Shown: positions 45,600 through 54,534 of the stretch, in pieces | How the letters are laid out: every line of letters begins with the position of its first letter | Numbering within the stretch: the first letter of the stretch is position 1 | The notes under the pieces: generated by a model | Databases searched by the model: none | Seen by the model: only the letters and a program-made list of their open reading frames with translations | What the model was told of the DNA's origin: nothing | From: Collimonas sp. OK607 | Lineage (GTDB): Bacteria; Pseudomonadota; Gammaproteobacteria; Burkholderiales; Burkholderiaceae_D | Direction: 5' to 3' | Length of the DNA: 64,000 nucleotides | Assembly (NCBI RefSeq): GCF_900111995.1 | Contig: NZ_FOKF01000027.1 | Coordinates: 1-64,000 of the forward strand | Position numbers and translations under genes: made by a program

Positions 45600-47066
45600 T
45601 TAATTCCCATGATCCGCTTGAAACAATTGCTCCAGTTGCGTAATCGCTTCTATATAGTCGGCACGCTCGGCCATTCCCTGCTGCAAAAATGCTTCGATCT
45701 TCGGGTACAGCGCAATCGCTTTATCCAACTGCAAGTCATGCCCCGGGGCATAAGCGCCGACACTGATCAGATCGCGGTTGCGTTGATAGCGCGACAACAT
45801 TTGCTTGAAACGTCGCACGGCATCGAACTGGGCCGGTTCGATCAGCGAAGTCATGGCGCGGCTGATCGAGGCTTCGATATCGATCGCCGGGTAGTGGCCT
45901 GATTCGGCCAGGCTGCGCGAGAGCACCACGTGGCCGTCCAGGATCGCGCGCGCGGCATCGGCAATCGGGTCTTGCTGATCGTCGCCTTCGGTCAGTACGG
46001 TATAGAAGGCGGTAATCGCGCCGCCTTTGCCTGAGGCGTCGCGTGCGCCATTGCCGGCACGTTCCACCAGCGCCGGCAGTTTGGCGAATACCGACGGCGG
46101 ATAACCTTTAGTGGCCGGCGGTTCGCCCACCGCCAGGGCGATTTCGCGTTGCGCCATGGCGTATCGCGTGAGCGAGTCCATGATCAGCAAGACATCTTTG
46201 CCTTGGTCGCGAAAATATTCGGCCAGCGAGGTGGCATAGGCGGCGCCCTGCAAGCGCAATAGCGGCGAAGTATCGGCCGGAGCGGCGACTACGACCGCCC
46301 GCGCCAGTCCTTCCACGCCTAAGGTGTTTTCGATGAAATCCTTGACTTCGCGGCCGCGTTCGCCGATCAGGCCGACGATGATCACTTCGGCGCTGGTATA
46401 GCGCGCCATCATGCCAAGCAGTACGCTTTTGCCGACCCCGGAACCGGCAAACAATCCCATGCGCTGGCCGCGGCCGACTGTCAGCAGGGCGTTGATGGCG
46501 CGCACACCGACATCCAGCACGCTGTCGATAGGCGCGCGCGCCAATGGGTTGATGGGGGCTGCGGATAGCGGCACTTCGCGGCTGAAATCCAATGGGCCGA
46601 GGCCATCCAGCGGCCGGCCTGCGGCATCGACGACCCGCCCCAGCATGCCTTCACCGACCGGCAGACGCTTGCTGCCGGGTTCAGCCGGCGGGTTGCCGGT
46701 ACCAGCGCTGTTGGAAGACGATGCGGCTGCTTCGAGCGGATACACGCGTGCCCCGGGTAATAATCCCGCGACTTCGGTTTGCGGCATCAGGAACAGGCGG
46801 TCGCCGGCAAAACCGACTACTTCGGCCTCCGTCGTGCGTTGCGCGTATCCCGGCGGCAGTTCAATCAGGCAATCGCTACCCACCGGCAGCCGTAAACCGA
46901 CAGCTTCCAGCACCAGGCCGACCGCACGGGTCAGACGGCCGTAAGTACGGATCGGAATGCTACGGCCGACGCTGATGCTGGCGTTGCCAAGCACGTTGTG
47001 CCAGGCTTGCAGATGGCGGTTGTTTGCCGGCTGGCCGTCGCCGGACGGATGCCGGACGTCAGTCAT
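45600..47066 (-). CDS. fliI: Flagellum-specific ATPase FliI
   Basis: A 488-residue F1-beta-like hexameric ATPase that energises export. Walker A GSGVGKS is at residues 208-214 ([17 protein letters not shown]); [20 protein letters not shown] is the Walker B region, and [17 protein letters not shown] is typical. A Ser/Gly/Pro-rich insertion (about 113-133) enlarges the N-terminal domain. Eight-base overlap with fliH (ATGACTGA). Confidence 0.96.
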   Translation of the reverse strand: MTDVRHPSGDGQPANNRHLQAWHNVLGNASISVGRSIPIRTYGRLTRAVGLVLEAVGLRLPVGSDCLIELPPGYAQRTTEAEVVGFAGDRLFLMPQTEVAGLLPGARVYPLEAAASSSNSAGTGNPPAEPGSKRLPVGEGMLGRVVDAAGRPLDGLGPLDFSREVPLSAAPINPLARAPIDSVLDVGVRAINALLTVGRGQRMGLFAGSGVGKSVLLGMMARYTSAEVIIVGLIGERGREVKDFIENTLGVEGLARAVVVAAPADTSPLLRLQGAAYATSLAEYFRDQGKDVLLIMDSLTRYAMAQREIALAVGEPPATKGYPPSVFAKLPALVERAGNGARDASGKGGAITAFYTVLTEGDDQQDPIADAARAILDGHVVLSRSLAESGHYPAIDIEASISRAMTSLIEPAQFDAVRRFKQMLSRYQRNRDLISVGAYAPGHDLQLDKAIALYPKIEAFLQQGMAERADYIEAITQLEQLFQADHGN

Positions 47067-47835
47067 GGGACGCTATTGTTACGCTGGCCTGGCTACGGCC
47101 AAGTGCAGCCGCTACGCGTTGCCAACGGGTTTCCATGGTGGCGTCCAGTTCGCCGCTGCTGGCTTGTACCCGGCAGCCGCCGCGGGTGATGGTTGGATCG
47201 CTGCGTAACAGCCAGCCGGCAGCTTGCAGATCTTCTGCCAGATACTGCTGCACCAGCGCCATATCGTCGGCATGCATCAGCAGACGCGGGGTGCCGCTCA
47301 ATGCCGGCTCGGTTTGCAATAACTCCCTTACCGCGGCCAGGATCAGCTGCGGTTCAACCGTCAGCGCCTGGCGCACTACCTGGCGCGCAATATCCAGCGC
47401 CAGAGTCAATAAATCGTCGGCCAGTTCTTTTTCCGCCAGGCGCAGTGCGCCGGGCATGGCCAGGCTTAGTGCACGCAAGCCTTCAGCTTCGTTGCGTGCA
47501 ATCTCCAGGCCGGCGGCATAACCTTCTTGCCAGCCTTCGGCATGGCCTTGCTGGCGGCCTTCGCTGGCGCCGGCCTGTTGCGCGTCCTGGCGCAGACGCT
47601 GCAATTCGGCTTCGTCTATCAGCAGTTTCGGTTCCAGCACTGCCAGCATCGGCTCGGCCGCGAGCGCTGGCGCCGACGTCTCTGCCGCCGAGCGGTCTGC
47701 CGGTTGCTGCACATCTCCCATCTCCCACCGTTGCCAGGCGCTCATCGGCGGTTTTGGCAGATGTGCAGGATTTGCAGCCGCCGGCGTTTTGCGGCGGGAA
47801 GACAACTTGCCGTAGCCTTGATCGAGATCAGACAT
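47059..47835 (-). CDS. fliH: Flagellar ATPase regulator FliH
   Basis: A 258-residue peripheral-stalk protein. A disordered N-terminus is followed by the helical [20 protein letters not shown] region with repeated Gly-x3-Gly spacing typical of FliH. The C-terminal domain has [20 protein letters not shown] and [20 protein letters not shown]. It tethers FliI to the C ring. Eight-base overlaps with fliG and fliI. Confidence 0.94.
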   Translation of the reverse strand: MSDLDQGYGKLSSRRKTPAAANPAHLPKPPMSAWQRWEMGDVQQPADRSAAETSAPALAAEPMLAVLEPKLLIDEAELQRLRQDAQQAGASEGRQQGHAEGWQEGYAAGLEIARNEAEGLRALSLAMPGALRLAEKELADDLLTLALDIARQVVRQALTVEPQLILAAVRELLQTEPALSGTPRLLMHADDMALVQQYLAEDLQAAGWLLRSDPTITRGGCRVQASSGELDATMETRWQRVAAALGRSQASVTIASHD

Positions 47836-48826
47836 AGGCGTCGCTGCCCTGTCCGCCGATCACGATTTCGCCAGAATCGGCCAGACGCCGTACGATCTGC
47901 AGGATACTCTTTTGCTCGCTCTCGACTTGCGAAACCCTGACCGGGCCGCGCACTTCCAGATCCTCGCGCAGCATTTCGGCAGCGCGTTGCGACATGTTGC
48001 GCAGGAATTTCTCGCGCAACTCCGGGGCTGCGCCCTTGAGGGCGACGATCAGCGATTCCGATTCGACTTCCTTGAGCAACAGCTGGATGCCGCGGTCTTC
48101 GATTTCCAGCAGATTCTCGAACAAGAACATTTCGTCGATAATTCGTTGCGCCAGGTCGCCGTCGTGTTCGCGCACGTGCTGGATCACGCTTTCTTCTTGC
48201 GTACTGCTCATCAGGTTGAGAATCTCGGCCGCGGCTCTGACGCCACCCAGGCGGCTACGCTTGACGCCCTGGCCGGACAACAGGCCGGTCAGCACTTCGG
48301 TCAGTTCGGCGAGCGCCGCCGGTTGCACGCCGCCGAAGGTGGCGACCCGCAGGATCACGTCATGCCGCAAACGCTCGGTGAACAATTCCAGCACCTCGGA
48401 TGCCTTGCTGCGATCCAGGTGCACCAGCAAGGTGGCGATGATCTGCGGATGTTCGTCGCGGATCAGCTCTGCCACCTCGTTGGCTTCCAGCCAGTTCAGC
48501 GTATCGATGCCGTTGGTGGAATTGTTGCCGGATTCGAGAATGTCTTCGATCAGGCTGGCGGCGCGATCGCTGCCCAGCGCCTTGTTCAGCACCGCCCGGA
48601 TATAGCTGCCGGAATCCAGGTTGAGCGCAGAGAACTGCTCGGTTTCAAGCCGGAATTCATCCATGACTTCGGCAATCTGTTCGCGTGTTACCTGGCGCAG
48701 CTTGGACATCGCCAAGCCGAGCTTTTGAACCTCTTGCGGGGCCAGGTGCTGGAACACGGCAGCGGCGCCGTCCTCGCCCAGCGACATTAGCAGGATTGCG
48801 CTTTTTCTGATTCCGTCGTCATTCAT
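47828..48826 (-). CDS. fliG: Flagellar motor switch protein FliG
   Basis: A 332-residue rotor protein. KSAILLMSLGEDGAAAVFQH begins the FliF-binding domain. The middle domain has EHPQIIATLLVHLDRSKASE, and the C-terminal torque domain has MFLFENLLEIEDRGIQLLLK with charged residues REKFLRNMSQRAAEMLRED. Eight-base overlaps with fliF (ATGAATGA) and fliH (ATGTCTGA). Confidence 0.96.
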   Translation of the reverse strand: MNDDGIRKSAILLMSLGEDGAAAVFQHLAPQEVQKLGLAMSKLRQVTREQIAEVMDEFRLETEQFSALNLDSGSYIRAVLNKALGSDRAASLIEDILESGNNSTNGIDTLNWLEANEVAELIRDEHPQIIATLLVHLDRSKASEVLELFTERLRHDVILRVATFGGVQPAALAELTEVLTGLLSGQGVKRSRLGGVRAAAEILNLMSSTQEESVIQHVREHDGDLAQRIIDEMFLFENLLEIEDRGIQLLLKEVESESLIVALKGAAPELREKFLRNMSQRAAEMLREDLEVRGPVRVSQVESEQKSILQIVRRLADSGEIVIGGQGSDAYV

Positions 48827-50528
48827 CGTTGCCCATCCAGTTCTTGATTACCATGGCGACCAGGCGTGGATCTTTCTCGGCCATGCTTTGTGCGTGCTGC
48901 ATATTCTCTTGATGGCGGTCGGCCTGGCGTTGTTTTGCTTCTTCGCTCAACTTGATTTGTTCTGGCGACTGCGCATCCGCTGCTTTGGCGGGTGCTTCGG
49001 TGGTTGCGGACCCGGCAGCCGGCGCCCCTTGCAAATGCTTGCGCAGCAGCGGACGGACCAGGCCGAACCACAGCCACAGGCCAAGGATGCCGAGCAGCAG
49101 ATACTTGCCTGCGCTTTTGGCCAGTTCGATGTTGTCGGGCTGGCGCCAGACTGGCAGCTCCGGTTCCGGCGCATCGCCGGCAAACTGGCTGTTCACCACA
49201 TTCAGCGAATCACCGCGGTCGACGCTGTAGCCCATTGCCTGCTTGACCAGGTTTTTCACCTGCTCCAGCTCGGCCGCCGGCAGTGCCTGCGTGACCACCT
49301 TACCCTGAGCATTGGTGGCGCCGCGGTAGTTCACTACCACCGCTACCGACAGGCGTTTGATGGCGCCGGCGCTCTGCTGCACATGGCTGATCGATTTATC
49401 CACTTCATAGTTAGTGGTGACGTCGCGGCGAACGTTGCTGGAGCCGCCGCTGCGAGGTGCACTGTTAGCGGCATTGGCGGCGTTTGCAACACTGGCCGGA
49501 TTGGCTTGTCCATTGGCCGGGGAAGCCGGGGCGGTGTTAAGGGGCGCAGTCGGATTGGCCGGCGGCTGATTCGACAAGGCGCCGGGAACGCCACCCGCCG
49601 GACTTGCCCCTTGCTGATTGGCGTCGCTCGACTGCTGGCTGCGGATGGCGGCCTTGGTCGGATCCTGGTTCGGCGTGTATTTTTCGTCGGTATGCTCGAC
49701 CGTTGAGAAATCGATGTCTGCAGCAACTTGCGCACGCACATTGCTGGCGCCGACTATCGGTTGCAGGATGGCTTCGATCCGGCGGATATAAGTCTGCTCG
49801 ATTTCCTGCGCATATTTCAACTGGGTCGCATCCAGGCCGCGATTGCCGGTGGCCGGCGTCGACAGCAGATTTCCGCTCTGATCGACGATCGTGACATTCT
49901 TGGCATTCAGTTCCGGCACGCTGCTAGATACCAGGTGCGCGATGGCGCTTACCTGGCCGTCATCGATGGAACGTCCCCGATGCAAGGTGAGGATGACCGA
50001 TGCGCTGGGTTTTTGCTGGTCGCGCACAAATAGCGAAGGTTTGGGCAGCGCCAGATGGATACGCGCCGCTTCGACTGCTGAAATCGATTCTATCGAACGG
50101 GCCAGTTCACCTTCCAGCGCGCGCTGGTAGTTGACCTGCTCGGCAAACTGGCTGACGCCGAATTTCTGATTATCCATCAGTTCGAAACCGACCGATCCGC
50201 CCTTAGGCAGGCCTTGCGACGCCAGCCGCAAACGCGCTTCATGGACCTGTTCGGATGCGACCAATACCGCACCGCCGCCTTCGGCGAATTTATACGGGAT
50301 ATTCATTTGCTGCAGCGAGGCGATGATAGCGCCACCATCACGATCTGACAGATTGCTGTACAGGACACGATAATCGGGAGCCCGGCTCCAGAGCCAGAAA
50401 GCGGCTATGGCCGCTACCGCGAGCGAGGCGCCGACGATCAGTGGTAGTTTTGGATTGGTGCGCACTTGCTCCAGCAGCGTCGGTTTCTTGTCGCCAGCGA
50501 GGTTGGCGCCCGTTGCGGCTGCGTTCAT
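48819..50528 (-). CDS. fliF: Flagellar MS-ring protein FliF
   Basis: A 569-residue MS-ring subunit. TM1 is near residues 30-50 (LPLIVGASLAVAAIAAFWLW); the ring-building RBM domains include YRVLYSNLSDRDGGAIIASL and LEGELARSIESISAVEAARI. A disordered segment (about 300-360, Asn/Ala/Pro-rich) precedes RBM3. TM2 is near residue 470 (YLLLGILGLWLWFGLVRPLL). The C-terminal MVIKNWMGNDE is the FliG-binding tail. First gene of fliF-R. Confidence 0.96.
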   Translation of the reverse strand: MNAAATGANLAGDKKPTLLEQVRTNPKLPLIVGASLAVAAIAAFWLWSRAPDYRVLYSNLSDRDGGAIIASLQQMNIPYKFAEGGGAVLVASEQVHEARLRLASQGLPKGGSVGFELMDNQKFGVSQFAEQVNYQRALEGELARSIESISAVEAARIHLALPKPSLFVRDQQKPSASVILTLHRGRSIDDGQVSAIAHLVSSSVPELNAKNVTIVDQSGNLLSTPATGNRGLDATQLKYAQEIEQTYIRRIEAILQPIVGASNVRAQVAADIDFSTVEHTDEKYTPNQDPTKAAIRSQQSSDANQQGASPAGGVPGALSNQPPANPTAPLNTAPASPANGQANPASVANAANAANSAPRSGGSSNVRRDVTTNYEVDKSISHVQQSAGAIKRLSVAVVVNYRGATNAQGKVVTQALPAAELEQVKNLVKQAMGYSVDRGDSLNVVNSQFAGDAPEPELPVWRQPDNIELAKSAGKYLLLGILGLWLWFGLVRPLLRKHLQGAPAAGSATTEAPAKAADAQSPEQIKLSEEAKQRQADRHQENMQHAQSMAEKDPRLVAMVIKNWMGNDE

Positions 50529-50878
50529 GCAGCCACCTCGGATGAAGTCTGGCTGTGTTGGTTACTGCTGTTCACTATGCGCTTCTGTGTATCGGACATA
50601 CAGCAAGCTTTCCTTAGAATGGATAACAGATGTCAACAAAGGTAAATCGGATAATCCAAGGCAGCCTGTGTCGACGCTAATGATTGTCAACGGCCAGGCC
50701 GTTTTTCGATCGCTCGAATAGCTGCGCTTTTTCCCATCATTTGCCGCTATGCAAAAAAATCATTGCTGTTACGCTGGTTGGCAACAGCTAGCATTTATCG
50801 TCAGATCCAGGCGGCACATAGGCCTGTCCCGTGGACGACGATGAGAATTCAGAAAAATCAGGTAGGAGAGGATGGAAT
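50529..50878. other. Divergent intergenic region fliF/fliE
   Basis: A 350-base region between two divergent early flagellar genes, so it should carry both promoters. I see no sigma-28 or sigma-54 match. A small hairpin with T-run (AACGG..CCGTTTTT, 50689-50706) is present but no gene lies upstream of it on the plus strand. The fliE ribosome site GGTAGGAGAGGATGG is clear at its right end. Confidence 0.5.
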
Positions 50879-51196
50879 ATGGCGATAGCAGCGATCGAAT
50901 CGGTATTACAGCAATTAACTGCGACGGCGCAAATCGCCGGCGGCGGGGCGGCGGCCAGTAATGGCATAGCCGGCGGCGGCTTTGCCGACGAAATGAAAAA
51001 AACGCTGGAACGCATCAGCACCGGCCAGCAGCACGCGGCCGGCCAGGCCGAGGCATTCGAGCTGGGTAAGCCCGGCGTATCCCTGAATGACGTGATGATC
51101 GATTTACAAAAGGCGAATGTCGGTTTTCAGATGGGCCTGCAAGTGCGTAACAAGGTAGTTGCGGCTTATCAGGAAATTATGAATATGCCAGCCTGA
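50879..51196 (+). CDS. fliE: MS-ring/rod adaptor FliE
   Basis: A 105-residue protein linking the MS ring to the rod. The C-terminal signature is SLNDVMIDLQKANVGFQMGL with QVRNKVVAAYQEIMNMPA. I chose ATG 50879 (MAIAAIESVLQQLTATAQI), preceded by GGAGAGG; the longer frame from 50831 is acidic and not FliE-like. A decayed second copy of its C-terminus lies at 56430-56561. Confidence 0.95.
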   Translation: MAIAAIESVLQQLTATAQIAGGGAAASNGIAGGGFADEMKKTLERISTGQQHAAGQAEAFELGKPGVSLNDVMIDLQKANVGFQMGLQVRNKVVAAYQEIMNMPA

Positions 51197-51344
51197 AAGT
51201 CGTTTCTGGAGCAAGCATGTATAAAACAGGGCGATAGTCTTACTGTGTCATAAAGTAAATTATGTGTGTAGTGTGTATACCGTTGAACTATCTATAACGA
51301 CAGGAGACGGGAATCACGAATTTGGCTGAGTTGGATATCACCTT

Positions 51345-51745
51345 GAGCACCTCGGCGAGGCATTGAGTCATATGGATCGCAAGGCAGGTTTTAAAAATGA
51401 CTGCTAAGGACTTATGCTTCCGATTGCCCGCAAGAGCGTCGAGCCGTTACATGTGCGCGCCAGACATCAATCCCTCCATAATGGCGGAGTCGGCGTGGTA
51501 GGACAGCGTCGTACCGGCATCGGTGGGTGATCACGTCAAACCATTGCTGGTCACCGATACCGGGCATTATTGGATCATCGGAGACACCGGTTTCCCCAAG
51601 AAAGGCAAACATTCGGTAGGCGTGGTGCGTCAGTACTGCGGTCAACCTGGTAAGCAGGACAACTGCCAGGTTGCCGTCACTTGTCGCTCGCCACCGAGTC
51701 GGGTAGTGTGTAGATCGCTTATCAACGAAAGGTGTCACACCGCTC
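51345..51745 (+). pseudogene. IS701-family transposase remnant (N-terminal part, frameshifted)
   Basis: Translated fragments appear in order but in different frames: LGEALSHMDRKAGFKNDC, a stop, GLMLPIARKSVEPL (51404-51450), RARHQSLH, MAESAW (then a stop), and HYWIIGDTGFPKKGKHSVGV with RQYCGQPGKQDNCQVAV (51562-51675). This is the N-terminal third of an IS701-type transposase, where the last block normally reads DDTGF.KKG.HSVGVARQYCG. Here the first Asp is Gly. Frameshifts, stops and the missing 3' part show it is dead. It lies between fliE and fliT. The 51197-51344 stretch before it shows nothing I can name. Confidence 0.78.
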
Positions 51746-51762
51746 ATGACGGCATATGAAGC

Positions 51763-52089
51763 TTATTGATCGTAAGCCTGATTGATATCCTGCTGACGCC
51801 TGAGGTTGCCCATCAAGGTGCTTAGCCGTGCGAACTGTGGTGTCACCAGATCGCGAATCTCCGCATCGTCGGCAAGTATTCTGCGCAACAACTGCTGTTT
51901 TTGCGCCAGTTGTGATGCATCGAGCGCAGCCACAGGAGTGATTTCCTTCAGGCGTTCGACGCAGGAGCGAACCTGCGTTTCCAGCGTCATCATGCCATCC
52001 CAGTCGCCCACCCGCGCCAGCTCCAGCATGCGTCCGGTTAACGGTGCGATTTGTTCGTAACAGTCCATCAGCTCGTGTTGATATCCCAT
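51763..52089 (-). CDS. fliT: Flagellar chaperone FliT (copy 1)
   Basis: A 108-residue helical chaperone for FliD and, in enterics, a modulator of FlhDC. It starts MGYQHELMDCYEQIAPLTGR, continues SCVERLKEI and ends GNLRRQQDINQAYDQ. A GGAGAG site precedes it. It aligns without gaps to the second FliT at 57195 (about 65 percent identical by eye). Downstream of fliS, separated by a MITE. Confidence 0.88.
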   Translation of the reverse strand: MGYQHELMDCYEQIAPLTGRMLELARVGDWDGMMTLETQVRSCVERLKEITPVAALDASQLAQKQQLLRRILADDAEIRDLVTPQFARLSTLMGNLRRQQDINQAYDQ

Positions 52090-52164
52090 ATCACTCTCCT
52101 ATCTACAAATGCCTTGAAGCGCTCGCCACAGCGGTGTCCGGTTCCCGGACGGTCTTGTGACTGC

Positions 52165-52246
52165 TAATACCGTTCAGTCAGGGATAGTTGCGTATCGAAG
52201 GAAGTCAGCGCCTCAGCATAGAAATTGCCTTAACTGAACGGAATTA
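52165..52246. mobile_element. 82-bp MITE with IS4-type ends inserted at the fliS 3' end
   Basis: The ends TAATACCGTTCAGTCAGG (plus from 52165) and TAATTCCGTTCAGTTAAG (minus from 52246) are inverted repeats, 16 of 19 matching. They resemble the IS4-type end at 328. The flanking 11-mers CTTGTGACTGC (52154-52164) and CTGGTGACGGC (52247-52257) match at 9 of 11, as expected for an eroded IS4-type target duplication. It has no coding capacity and its right end supplies the fliS TAA stop. Confidence 0.8.
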
Positions 52247-52660
52247 CTGGTGACGGCCCACTTCGCGCCATGCGGAAGCTATGCTTTCCAGCAGCCGGTC
52301 CGCCTCATCCAGCAAGGCCGGATCGTTGCGCAGGTTGGCCTGCAGCAGGCGCTGACCGATGTAATCGTATAGCGCCGACAGATTGGCCACCAGTTCGCAG
52401 CCGGCCGGATCGTTGGCATCGGCGTCCAGAGCGGCTTTCAAACCGTTATCAACAATATTTATAACCTTCGAGATGGCATTCCCCTTGGCCGCAATCTCAC
52501 CCTGCGCCATATGATGCCGAGCCATGCTGATGGCGGTTTTGGCGCCGTCGAACAGCATCAGCATCAATTGCTGCTGCGAAGCGTTCATCACGCTGGTTTC
52601 GAGTCCTAGCCGGCCATAAGCCTTAGCACCGGCGTTGGATGATGCGTAGGGGGCGTACAT
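52244..52660 (-). CDS. fliS: Flagellin export chaperone FliS
   Basis: A 138-residue four-helix chaperone that binds the FliC C-terminus. MYAPYASSNAGAKAYGRLGL, ASQQQLMLMLFDGAKTAISM, ISKVINIVDNGLKAAL and LYDYIGQRLLQANLRND are standard. Length is normal. The stop codon TAA lies in the inverted repeat of an inserted MITE, so the final residues may differ from the ancestral protein. A truncated second copy lies at 57014. Confidence 0.94.
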   Translation of the reverse strand: MYAPYASSNAGAKAYGRLGLETSVMNASQQQLMLMLFDGAKTAISMARHHMAQGEIAAKGNAISKVINIVDNGLKAALDADANDPAGCELVANLSALYDYIGQRLLQANLRNDPALLDEADRLLESIASAWREVGRHQ

Positions 52661-52674
52661 AATGGTTTCTGCCT

Positions 52675-54120
52675 TTATGAAGTTGTAGCGGGGGCGAATT
52701 GCGCTGTCAAATAAGCACTGGTCGTCTTCATCGAACTCATCAATACATCGAGCTGATTAAACTGCAGCTTATAGCGCGCAATCGTGTCATCGGCCACGCT
52801 TTGCGCACTCTTGATCTGCGTCGCCAGCGACTTCAGTGTGTTATTCACGCCAGCGGTCGCAGATTGCAGGGCTCCGCCCGTGTTAATGAAACCGGTGATC
52901 AGCGTCGACATTTGCGAACCGAGGCCGGTGCTGCCGGTGGCACTGGAAAACAGATTCTGGACACCGCTCATGTTGCTGTTCAATGCCGCCGTCAATTTGG
53001 TCGAATCGATTGCCAGCGTGCCATCGGTCTGGAATGATACGCCGATATTCGACAACATCGTCAGGTTGCCGCCAGCCTGCGGCGTGTTCAACTGTGAACG
53101 GATACGCGTCTGAATGTTGCGTAGTGTTGCATCGCCGGTCAGAGCTGACTGGGTGTTTGCAGCCACGTTAAAGGAGCTCAGGTTATTCTCTATGCTCACC
53201 GAATTGTTATAAGTCTTCACAAAATTTGAGATCGCCGTCTGCACGTCGGCGGTGTTGTTCGCCAGTGTCAGCGTACTGCTGCCGATCGCGGTCAAGGTCA
53301 TGGTGGTGCCTTGCACTGCTTCCGCGACGGTATTGCTAGCGCTGCTGACAGCGATTCCGTTGACCGTCAGTTTGGCATCTTGTCCGACCACGGTTTGCTG
53401 CATATTCTGGGTCGCCGCCGGGTCATTTGCCAGCAGATTCGACACTGCCGCATCGCCGCTGACCGTAATACTCATGCTTGATTTCACGCCAGTGGCGTTG
53501 GACGTCAATACCAGTCGATCCGGTGTACTGCTGCCATCATTGACGATCGTTGCCGTAACGCCCATCGCGGCGTTGCCATTGATGGCATCGCGGATACCGG
53601 CCAGTGTGTTATTCGAAGAATCGATCGTGATCGAGGTGGCGGGACGTGTGGCATCTGCGGTAAACGTCGCACCGGAATAAGTGCCGGTGCCGGCATTCAG
53701 CGTCCCGCCGGAAATCGCGCCGAACTGTAACGTGACCGTAGTAGGGGCACCGCTGCCAATCGCGGTAGTGGTGCTGGCAACGCCAGTTGCCACCAGCGAC
53801 TGCGCTTGCGTCAGTTGCGTCACATTCACCGCATAAGTACCGCTCTTGGCCGTGGCAGTGGCGCTAGCCGCCAACACGCCGGTGGCGCTGGAGCTCGCCG
53901 TCACGCTTTGGAACAGGGATACCGAGCCGAGCGCCGCCGCAGCAGCCTGCAATCCACTCAATGCGCTTTGCAGCGTGCCATAGGCCGATAGCTTGGCATT
54001 GTAGCTGCTTTGCTGATTCGTCAGCATTGTTACCGGTACCTGTTCAGACGTCGTCAGACCGGCCAGCAAAGTATTCAAATCAAGTCCAGAGCCAACACCC
54101 AGGCTAGAAACCGTTGTCAT
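52675..54120 (-). CDS. fliD: Flagellar filament cap protein FliD
   Basis: A 481-residue cap protein. The N-terminal domain has SLGVGSGLDLNTLLAGLTTS and the C-terminal coiled coil has AQSVADDTIARYKLQFNQLD with VLMSSMKTTSAYLTAQF. The centre is Thr/Ser/Ala-rich. I chose ATG 54120 (MTTVSSLGVGSGL). It is 14 bases upstream of fliS. A decayed C-terminal copy is at 56650-56993. Confidence 0.94.
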   Translation of the reverse strand: MTTVSSLGVGSGLDLNTLLAGLTTSEQVPVTMLTNQQSSYNAKLSAYGTLQSALSGLQAAAAALGSVSLFQSVTASSSATGVLAASATATAKSGTYAVNVTQLTQAQSLVATGVASTTTAIGSGAPTTVTLQFGAISGGTLNAGTGTYSGATFTADATRPATSITIDSSNNTLAGIRDAINGNAAMGVTATIVNDGSSTPDRLVLTSNATGVKSSMSITVSGDAAVSNLLANDPAATQNMQQTVVGQDAKLTVNGIAVSSASNTVAEAVQGTTMTLTAIGSSTLTLANNTADVQTAISNFVKTYNNSVSIENNLSSFNVAANTQSALTGDATLRNIQTRIRSQLNTPQAGGNLTMLSNIGVSFQTDGTLAIDSTKLTAALNSNMSGVQNLFSSATGSTGLGSQMSTLITGFINTGGALQSATAGVNNTLKSLATQIKSAQSVADDTIARYKLQFNQLDVLMSSMKTTSAYLTAQFAPATTS

Positions 54121-54459
54121 ATCAGATCCTATCAATTTCAGTTAATCGTGACTCAGCGATGCTCCATGCGGAACTGCATTAGCAAGGCCTTGAGAAACTA
54201 TTTTCACTATCAGCACAGCCTTCATCTGCTCGGGATTGACGGTAGTCACATTCTTTGTTTTTTTTCATCCACGCTATCGGTACTGCCTGCCGCGACAGGC
54301 ACGACGCTTGAAGTTGAAACGACATGCTTGCTTTCCCGTAAAAACCGCTGTCCGCTCACGCCTGTATTCCAATGCGCATTTTCGAAGTCGCATTGTCCAG
54401 GCATGACTGGACAGCCTTAGTTACGTCAATTCACTACGCCCACTCGATCGGCACGCCGG
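54121..54459. other. Intergenic region fliC/fliD
   Basis: This non-coding stretch (about 340 bases, up to the fliC terminator) presumably holds the fliD promoter. The minus strand has ACCGATAG near 54267-54274, similar to a sigma-28 -10 but without a recognisable -35. Nothing else identified. Confidence 0.4.
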
Positions 54460-54488
54460 AAAAAATGGGCCGCCGCACGGGCAGCCCA
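54460..54488 (-). terminator. Intrinsic terminator of fliC
   Basis: On the minus strand TGGGCTGCC, loop CGTGC, GGCGGCCCA (8 of 9 paired) is followed by six T residues (54465-54460). It lies about 46 bases after the fliC stop; a second hairpin (CACAAACG/CGTTTGTG, 54493-54518) sits between. Confidence 0.8.
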
Positions 54489-54534
54489 CCGCCACAAACG
54501 CATGTAGCAGCCGTTTGTGCCGTCGTCTATAAGC

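Noticed and set aside
50689-50706. AACGGCC/GGCCGTT hairpin with T-run as terminator or attenuator
   Set aside because: Very short stem and no gene upstream on that strand; kept only as a note in the intergenic entry.
51523-51759. 78-codon frame as an independent small gene
   Set aside because: It is one frame of the decayed IS701-type transposase; the flanking fragments continue in other frames.
52165-52246. The fliS/fliT inverted repeat as a terminator
   Set aside because: The arms are more than 40 bases apart with no T-run; IS4-type ends plus flanking 11-mers fit an insertion better.
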